The notes under the pieces are model-generated. The model was not told where the DNA came from. It ran no database searches and saw only the letters and a program-made list of their open reading frames with translations. The translations under genes were made by a program, and so were the position numbers. This document shows, in pieces, positions 30,610 to 36,211 of a stretch of DNA of 36,211 bases (position 1 is its first letter; each line of letters begins with the position of its first letter). Origin of the DNA: Micrococcales bacterium (lineage in GTDB: Bacteria > Actinomycetota > Actinomycetes > Actinomycetales > Microbacteriaceae); contig CANKLZ010000001.1 of the NCBI GenBank assembly GCA_947483795.1, forward strand, positions 73,071 to 109,281. The letters run 5' to 3'.

Positions 30610-32621
30610 TAGACCTGAACTTTTTCGGCGATGTCACGAAGTATTCGTGCGACTGCTTCTTCACGAGGAATGCCGTTGATTTGTGTTCCATCTCTAAACC
30701 TGAATGAAACAGCTCCTTGACTTTGGTCTTCAGCACCAGCGATGAGCATGTAAGGAACTTTCGCCATCGTATGGTTTCTAATCTTCTTCTGCATGCGCTC
30801 GTCGCTATCGTCGATCTGGATTCGCACACCAGAAGCGCGAAGCTCAGTCGCAATGCCATGCAGGTAAGGCGAGAACTCGACCGCCACAGGAACTCCCACT
30901 ACCTGAACAGGTGCTAACCAAGGTGGAAAATGACCTGCATAGTGTTCGGTTAGGACACCGAAGAATCGTTCTATTGATCCGAAGAGCGCTCTGTGGATCA
31001 TAACCGGACGCTGCTTAGTTCCGTCGGGTGCTGTGTATTCTAAATCGAAGCGCTCAGGTAGGTTGAAGTCCAACTGAATAGTTGACATCTGCCAGGTTCT
31101 ACCGATGGCATCTTTCGCTTGCACTGAAATCTTTGGTCCATAGAACGCTGCGCCACCAGGATCTGGGACTAACTGAAGACCAGAGTTAGTGGCAACTCTT
31201 TCTAGCGTTTCTGTAGCTTCAACCCAAATGTCGTTGTCGCCAACAAATTTAGGATTACCCTCTTCTTTAGTGGACAGCTCTAGATAGAAATCTGTTAATC
31301 CGTAGTCTCTTAGTAGTTCAAGCACAAAGTTTAGAACGTTGGTGAGTTCAACTTCGATACTCTCCCTGGCTACATAAAGGTGGGCGTCGTCTTGGGTGAA
31401 ACCACGTGCTCTAGTGATGCCGTGCAAGACGCCTGACTTCTCGTATCGATAGACGGTTCCAAACTCAAACATTCTTAGCGGTAGGTCGCGATATGAACGG
31501 GCTTGGGATTTGTAGATCAAACAATGGAACGGACAGTTCATCGGCTTTAGGTAGTAGTCCTGTGCCTGTCGCTTCACATTTCCATCTTCATCGATCTCTT
31601 CATCGAGCTTCAATGGAGGGAACATCCCTTCGGCATACCACTCCAGATGGCCTGAAGTTTCAAATAGGTTCGCTTTAGTTACATGTGGGCTATAAACAAA
31701 CTCGTAGCCACTTTCCTCATGACGCTTTCTTGAATAATCTTCCATAACTTTGCGGATGATTCCGCCGCGAGGATGGAACACAGCAAGACCAGATCCGATT
31801 TCTTCTGGGAAGGAGAATAAATCAAGTTCGGCTCCGAGCCTTCTGTGATCTCGCTTAGCTGCTTCTTCAAGTTGTACCTGATGTGCTTTGAGTTCTTCTT
31901 TTGTAGGCCAAGCAGTTCCGTAAATTCTCTGCAGTTGTTTATTAAGTTCATTGCCCCGCCAGTAGGCAGCTGCGACACGTGTGAGAGCAAAGCCGTTGCC
32001 TATCATCCTGGTGTTTGGAAGATGCGGCCCTCTACAAAGGTCCTTCCAAACGACAACGCCTTCTTTAGCGTCAAAGTTTTCGTAAATGGTTAGCTCACCA
32101 ACTCCAACTTCGACTGATGCTTCACCCACATCTGAGCTACCTGATTTCAAACCGATGAGCTCTAGTTTGTAAGGTTCACCAGCAAGTTCTAAAGCTGCCT
32201 CCCCTTCTGAACTCACGCGTCGGATGAATCTCTGTCCACTTCGAATGATTCTTTCCATCTCTTTCTCAAGAGCCTTGAGATCTTCTGGGGTGAATGGCCT
32301 ATCAACATCAAAGTCATAGTAGAAGCCATCCCTAATCGGAGGACCAATGCCTAGCTTGGCTTCGTGATTTATGGTTTGCACTGCTTGGGCCAGTACGTGA
32401 GCTGCAGAGTGTCTAAGGATGTTGAGTCCGTCCGCACTTTCCAGCGCAACGCCCTCAACCGAGTCACCATCAGCAAGCAGATAAGAGAGATCTTTCAACT
32501 CACCGTTGACTCTCAGAGCAACGATGTTTTTCTCTGTAAACAGCTTGAAACCCGTCGAGTCGGCCGGCACCTGCATCGGTTTGCCTTCGACGTGAATTGA
32601 GATTAGTTCGTTGCTGTTCAA
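30609..32621 (-). CDS. thrS: Threonyl-tRNA synthetase
   Basis: 670 aa; TGS N-terminus, [64 protein letters not shown] start with GGAG upstream. Confidence 0.98.
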   Translation of the reverse strand: MNSNELISIHVEGKPMQVPADSTGFKLFTEKNIVALRVNGELKDLSYLLADGDSVEGVALESADGLNILRHSAAHVLAQAVQTINHEAKLGIGPPIRDGFYYDFDVDRPFTPEDLKALEKEMERIIRSGQRFIRRVSSEGEAALELAGEPYKLELIGLKSGSSDVGEASVEVGVGELTIYENFDAKEGVVVWKDLCRGPHLPNTRMIGNGFALTRVAAAYWRGNELNKQLQRIYGTAWPTKEELKAHQVQLEEAAKRDHRRLGAELDLFSFPEEIGSGLAVFHPRGGIIRKVMEDYSRKRHEESGYEFVYSPHVTKANLFETSGHLEWYAEGMFPPLKLDEEIDEDGNVKRQAQDYYLKPMNCPFHCLIYKSQARSYRDLPLRMFEFGTVYRYEKSGVLHGITRARGFTQDDAHLYVARESIEVELTNVLNFVLELLRDYGLTDFYLELSTKEEGNPKFVGDNDIWVEATETLERVATNSGLQLVPDPGGAAFYGPKISVQAKDAIGRTWQMSTIQLDFNLPERFDLEYTAPDGTKQRPVMIHRALFGSIERFFGVLTEHYAGHFPPWLAPVQVVGVPVAVEFSPYLHGIATELRASGVRIQIDDSDERMQKKIRNHTMAKVPYMLIAGAEDQSQGAVSFRFRDGTQINGIPREEAVARILRDIAEKVQV

Positions 32622-32676
32622 AAGTTGCTCCGTAGTGCATAGCTGAATAAGTTCTGTTTCGACAAGTCTATTCCAG

Positions 32677-32695
32677 TCAGGTTAGGCGAGCCTTG
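32677..32695. promoter_or_regulatory. Candidate DtxR/IdeR-type iron box
   Basis: TCAGGTTAGGCGAGCCTTG compared by eye with the DtxR consensus TWAGGTTAGSCTAACCTWA: 15/19 positions agree; in the thrS/VIT divergent intergenic region. Confidence 0.6.
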
Positions 32696-32732
32696 CTAGC
32701 GATTCAGTCCAAAGTGGTGTTTTGTTGCTTAT

Positions 32733-33476
32733 ATGCATAAACCTAATAGTGCCTCTGTTGATGCAGCGCTGAGTACATCTGAATTTACGCGCAGCTCCAT
32801 GGCGGCCAAACTCAACTGGCTGAGAGCTGGCGTCCTAGGCGCTAACGATGGAATCATGTCTACCTCAGGGTTGATCCTGGGTGTGGCAGCCTCCCCTGGT
32901 GTTTCGTCGACCACCATTGTGATTGCCGGAGTAGCAGCGGTTGTAGCTGGCTCTATCTCAATGGCTGGAGGTGAATACACCTCGGTTAGCGCTCAGAAAG
33001 ACAGCGAGAAGGCTGCTCTTGTGGTTGAACGGAAAGAACTGGCTGAGGATCCAGAAGGAGAACTTCGAGAACTGGCTTGGTTCTATGAGCAAAAAGGTAT
33101 TTCTTCTGCACTGGCAATCAAGGTCGCTGAGGAACTTACGGCCAAAGACGCGCTGAAAGCTCACGCAGAGGCCGAACTAGGGATTGATTCAGATCACCAT
33201 GTCAGCCCAATTCAAGCAGCACTGTCATCTTTCATTGCATTCGCCGTTGGAGGAATGTTGCCACTCCTAGCTGTTGCGGGCCCGTGGATTGATTTCAGAA
33301 TTCAAGCAACTGTTGCCTCCGTTGTAATTGCTCTGGTTCTAACTGGATTTGTTGGGGCAAAGATTGGTGGCGCAAAACCTGTTGCAGGGGTAGTTCGCAA
33401 CCTAGTGGTGAGCCTTCTGACAATGGGTGTCACCTACGCTATCGGCCATTTAGTTGGAACTAACCTAGTCGGCTAA
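32733..33476 (+). CDS. VIT1/CCC1 family Fe2+/Mn2+ transporter
   Basis: 247 aa; LNWLRAGVLGANDGIMSTSGLILGVAA, GSISMAGGEYTSVSAQKDSE, TM-rich C-terminal half. Confidence 0.93.
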   Translation: MHKPNSASVDAALSTSEFTRSSMAAKLNWLRAGVLGANDGIMSTSGLILGVAASPGVSSTTIVIAGVAAVVAGSISMAGGEYTSVSAQKDSEKAALVVERKELAEDPEGELRELAWFYEQKGISSALAIKVAEELTAKDALKAHAEAELGIDSDHHVSPIQAALSSFIAFAVGGMLPLLAVAGPWIDFRIQATVASVVIALVLTGFVGAKIGGAKPVAGVVRNLVVSLLTMGVTYAIGHLVGTNLVG

Positions 33477-36088
33477 CGAACAACCTTCGCAGTCTTGGGT
33501 GACTTCGAAGTCACCTTTGGGAGTCCTGATTTAGTGCCCGTCACTGCTACGTAGAGCTGCTTCCCAGCATCCGCCAAAGTCAACTTCAAAGAAATCTTCG
33601 TTCCGCCTTTGATTTTAGAGCTCCCTCGATACCACTGATAGGTGTGTTTTACGCCAGAGTCCCATCGACCGACTCGTGCCGCGACAGTTCGGCCAACCTT
33701 TGCTGAACCTATGATTGACGGTGCAGGTTTCAATAGGAGACGAACTGCGGGGCCGATAGATGTAGGAGCACTTCCTATGTATCCAGATGAGGTGGTGCCC
33801 CATTTAGATTGCTTCACTTCAACAGAGAAGAATTTTCCAAGATCGTTTGTTGCTATCGAATACGAGGATTTAGTCTCTGTGGTCAGGTTCGCAATAAGTC
33901 CACCGACAGATGATGAGCGCTTCCACAGATATGAGTAACTTACCTTTGATTCAGAGCCTGTCGTGGCTGCTAAAAGCTTCTCACCGATTGCCCTAGTGCC
34001 AGTAACAGTGACTTTCAGCTCAGCGAATGCCTGAGGAAAACCGAAGCTTGAAGTGAGTTGGCCGTGGGAATTAGAACCCCAGCAACCAAGCTGGTTGGTT
34101 TTCTCTACTACACAAACATGCTTCGAACCAACGGCTAGGTACTTGATTAAATCAATTGACATACGAGTAGGCGCAGCAGTGTCAACATTCAGTGATTGGA
34201 GCTTGAGCGAATCGGATGCTCCGAAGCAAACAACTATCTCAGAAACTTCTATGGCACAAACCGTGTTTCCACCGGTGGCTACTGAAAGGAATGACCCAGA
34301 CACCATGCCAGGTGCTTGTTTCTTAGAGTTATCGCCAAAACACTTCAACTCTTTGGAGGCTTCCAAAACGCAGGTGTTAGCAGGCCCAAGGGCCAGCATC
34401 GTGACTGAACTAGCAGCAACAATCTCTGTGGGTGACAAGTATGTAGAACTTGATGAACTGATCTGTTTCTTCGAGTTATCACCCCAACAGATCGCAGTAC
34501 CAACGCTTTGTAAGGCACAGTTGTGATTGTCACCCGAGTTTACAGAAACAGCAGTTCCGATTCCAGGAACGGGTTTAGGGATTCTGCTTGAAGCGCCTAC
34601 CGAACCAAGTTGTTGACGAGAGTTATCTCCCCAACAGTATGTAAGTCCATTTTCTGACACAGCACATGCATGCTTCAATCCGACCGACACGGAAACAAAT
34701 CTGACATTCTCAATCGCAATGGCCGAAGCACCAAGCGAGGAACGAGCTGAATCATTTCCTAACTGACCTGAGCTATTCGAACCCCAACACAAAACCTTTT
34801 TCTCTCCACTCACCCCACAAGCACTTGCATCTCCGACGGATATGTCGATGAATCTTTGATCCTTAACAAGATTCGGCACAAGAGCACCCCAACAAGTCAA
34901 CGCACCGATTGAGTCAAGGGCACAAGTTGTATCTAGACCAGCGTCAATCTTTGCAACATTAGCCACTTTGGAGTTCTTGAGAACTGAGCTACTAGCGAGT
35001 AAGAAACCAGATTGACCAGAACTAGTATCGCCATAGCAAGAAACACTGGCATCTAATTTAAGCAAGCAAAGGTTGTTTGCTCCCGCATCTAAATTGGCGG
35101 CTTTAGGCGCACCGGTTGGAATTCGGTTCAACTGATCGGTTTTGGAACTAACGATTAGCTGGCCCTGTTGGTTATCTCCCCAGCAGTATGTATCTCCCAA
35201 AGAATCCAAAACACAAGCGAAGTGATCACCTGCAACAAGGTCCTTAGCTGCACTTAAACCAGATACTTTCGCAGGTGTTATCGATGGTATTCGATTCCCT
35301 GAACCTAGTTGCCCGTGATCGTTAGCTCCCCAACATGCAACACCTGTGGCTAGAGTGAAACAACCGAAATCAAGGCCTAATTGAACGGACTTCGCTCCAG
35401 TAGAACCTGGCAGCTTTGTAGGAATCCACCTTCGAGTTTCATCTGGAAAGGTGCTTGCCTCGAAGTCTCCCCAGCAATAGACATCAGTTGCTAGAACACA
35501 AACACGAACTCCATTTATGGAAACCTGAGTAACGCCAACAGGCATCCCATTTATGTTTAGTGGCACATTACTTGGCAATCGCGAAAAAGTTGTGAGTTGT
35601 CCATAGTCGTTATTACCCCAACAGGAAACGAGTGAATCAGCCATCAAAGCGCATGCAAAGTTATGTCCAACATCTACTTGAACGACACCTGTCAGTGAGG
35701 CTACTAGAGTTGCAACTTTTCTATGCTCGTTGTCACCTAATCCAAGTTGACCAAAGGTGTTATCTCCCCAGCAATACAGAGCTCCTGAATGAGTAACTGC
35801 ACACACGCTAGTTTTTCCAACGCTAACTGCACTTACTCCCGAGATGCCGATTACTTTTTGAGGATCGGATGTAGAGATTTGATTTCCGTTGCCGAGTTGG
35901 CCATAAGTGTTATCTCCAACGCAGTAGAGATCGTCAGATGCTCTGATTACGCAGGTAGTGGAGTCACCAGCCGAAACTGGATTTGATGTCACAGGCAACA
36001 AAGCTTGTGAAGGTGTGGCAATGAAAACGAAATGACTCAAAACAAGTGTTGTGAGAGTTATCGCTTTGGGGATTGCCTTCTTGATCAT
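33473..36088 (-). CDS. Secreted RCC1-repeat (beta-propeller) protein with C-terminal Ig-like modules
   Basis: 871 aa; signal peptide MIKKAIPKAITLTTLVLSHFVFIATPSQA; 14 repeats of the form C-x(7-9)-C-[WYFV]-G (e.g. CAVTHSGALYCWGDNTFGQLGLGD); two C-terminal Ig-like units (e.g. PAPSIIGSAKVGRTVAARVGRWDSGVKHTYQWYRGSSKIKGGTK). Confidence 0.9.
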   Translation of the reverse strand: MIKKAIPKAITLTTLVLSHFVFIATPSQALLPVTSNPVSAGDSTTCVIRASDDLYCVGDNTYGQLGNGNQISTSDPQKVIGISGVSAVSVGKTSVCAVTHSGALYCWGDNTFGQLGLGDNEHRKVATLVASLTGVVQVDVGHNFACALMADSLVSCWGNNDYGQLTTFSRLPSNVPLNINGMPVGVTQVSINGVRVCVLATDVYCWGDFEASTFPDETRRWIPTKLPGSTGAKSVQLGLDFGCFTLATGVACWGANDHGQLGSGNRIPSITPAKVSGLSAAKDLVAGDHFACVLDSLGDTYCWGDNQQGQLIVSSKTDQLNRIPTGAPKAANLDAGANNLCLLKLDASVSCYGDTSSGQSGFLLASSSVLKNSKVANVAKIDAGLDTTCALDSIGALTCWGALVPNLVKDQRFIDISVGDASACGVSGEKKVLCWGSNSSGQLGNDSARSSLGASAIAIENVRFVSVSVGLKHACAVSENGLTYCWGDNSRQQLGSVGASSRIPKPVPGIGTAVSVNSGDNHNCALQSVGTAICWGDNSKKQISSSSSTYLSPTEIVAASSVTMLALGPANTCVLEASKELKCFGDNSKKQAPGMVSGSFLSVATGGNTVCAIEVSEIVVCFGASDSLKLQSLNVDTAAPTRMSIDLIKYLAVGSKHVCVVEKTNQLGCWGSNSHGQLTSSFGFPQAFAELKVTVTGTRAIGEKLLAATTGSESKVSYSYLWKRSSSVGGLIANLTTETKSSYSIATNDLGKFFSVEVKQSKWGTTSSGYIGSAPTSIGPAVRLLLKPAPSIIGSAKVGRTVAARVGRWDSGVKHTYQWYRGSSKIKGGTKISLKLTLADAGKQLYVAVTGTKSGLPKVTSKSPKTAKVVR

Positions 36089-36094
36089 AAAGAC

Positions 36095-36100
36095 AGGTTA
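36095..36100 (-). promoter_or_regulatory. Candidate -10 hexamer (TAACCT) for leaderless transcription of the RCC1-repeat gene
   Basis: TAACCT-GTCTTT-ATG on the minus strand: 6-nt spacing from the -10 to the A of ATG; no Shine-Dalgarno in front of the ATG. Confidence 0.35.
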
Positions 36101-36119
36101 CCAAAGTGATTTCTTTGGT
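36100..36119 (-). repeat. Perfect 7-bp inverted repeat immediately 3' of and including the tRNA-Val discriminator/CCA
   Basis: Minus strand ACCAAAG-AAATCA-CTTTGGT; the 5' arm starts at A73 and contains CCA. Confidence 0.75.
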
Positions 36120-36190
36120 GGACGATACTGGGTTCGAACCAGTGACCCCTTCCATGTCAAGGAAGTGCGCTACCACTGCGCCAATCGTCC
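36116..36190 (-). tRNA. tRNA-Val(GAC), CCA encoded
   Basis: Cloverleaf: GGACGAT/ATCGTCC acceptor, D-arm GCGC-AGTGGTA-GCGC, anticodon arm CTTCC-TTGACAT-GGAAG (GAC), T-arm ACTGG-TTCGAAC-CCAGT, A73 then CCA. Confidence 0.95.
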
Positions 36191-36202
36191 ATAGGTGTTT
36201 CT

Positions 36203-36211
36203 TGGAGGTGG
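36203..36211 (-). tRNA. Partial 3' end of an upstream tRNA, probably tRNA-Cys (CCACC-U73-CCA), truncated by the window edge
   Basis: Minus strand CCACCTCCA; U73 discriminator and the known actinobacterial Gly-Cys-Val(GAC) tRNA order. Confidence 0.5.

Noticed and set aside
32622-32732. Possible T-box riboswitch upstream of thrS
   Set aside because: The intergenic space is about 111 bp and shared with the VIT promoter; no T-box core or antiterminator sequence seen.
34053-34526. 157-aa plus-strand ORF inside the RCC1-repeat gene
   Set aside because: Antisense shadow of a repetitive coding sequence.
33473-36088. Internal DNA repeats of the RCC1 gene as a CRISPR-like or satellite array
   Set aside because: Repeats are protein-level (degenerate CWGDN...GQL motif) with diverged nucleotides, no conserved direct repeats or regular spacers.
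35964-36176. 70-aa minus-strand ORF overlapping tRNA-Val
   Set aside because: Runs through the tRNA gene and overlaps the start of the RCC1 gene; the peptide HFLDMEGVTGSNPVSSTKE is the usual translation artefact of tRNA sequence.

Overview
The window is mostly a conserved, housekeeping stretch of a low-GC actinobacterial (probably Microbacteriaceae-like, streamlined) chromosome. Nearly everything is on the minus strand. In transcription order from the right end: partial tRNA-Cys, tRNA-Val(GAC), a secreted RCC1-repeat protein, [VIT-family iron/manganese transporter on +], thrS, HIT-family protein, pdxS, pdxT, yebC, ruvC, ruvA, ruvB, yajC, secD, secF, rel (RSH), [DUF349 protein and cyclophilin PPIase on +], rarA, rpsD, DUF948 protein, a small hypothetical, alaS, ruvX, mltG, aroE, aroC, aroK, aroB, aroQ, efp, nusB, pyrR, pyrB, pyrC, carA and carB (truncated at the left edge). 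I see no CRISPR array, prophage, transposase or clear defence system, and no convincing undescribed multi-gene system. The observations most worth checking are: (1) a DtxR/IdeR-like iron box between thrS and the VIT transporter; (2) a PyrR-binding-loop-like hairpin that would sequester the pyrR ribosome-binding site; (3) a secreted protein with 14 Cys-paired RCC1-like blades (2 x 7) plus Ig-like C-terminal modules, possibly leaderless, starting just after tRNA-Val; (4) a perfect inverted repeat that takes in the tRNA-Val CCA end; (5) a structured leader in front of rpsD. All functional names come from reading the translated proteins; no database search was possible.
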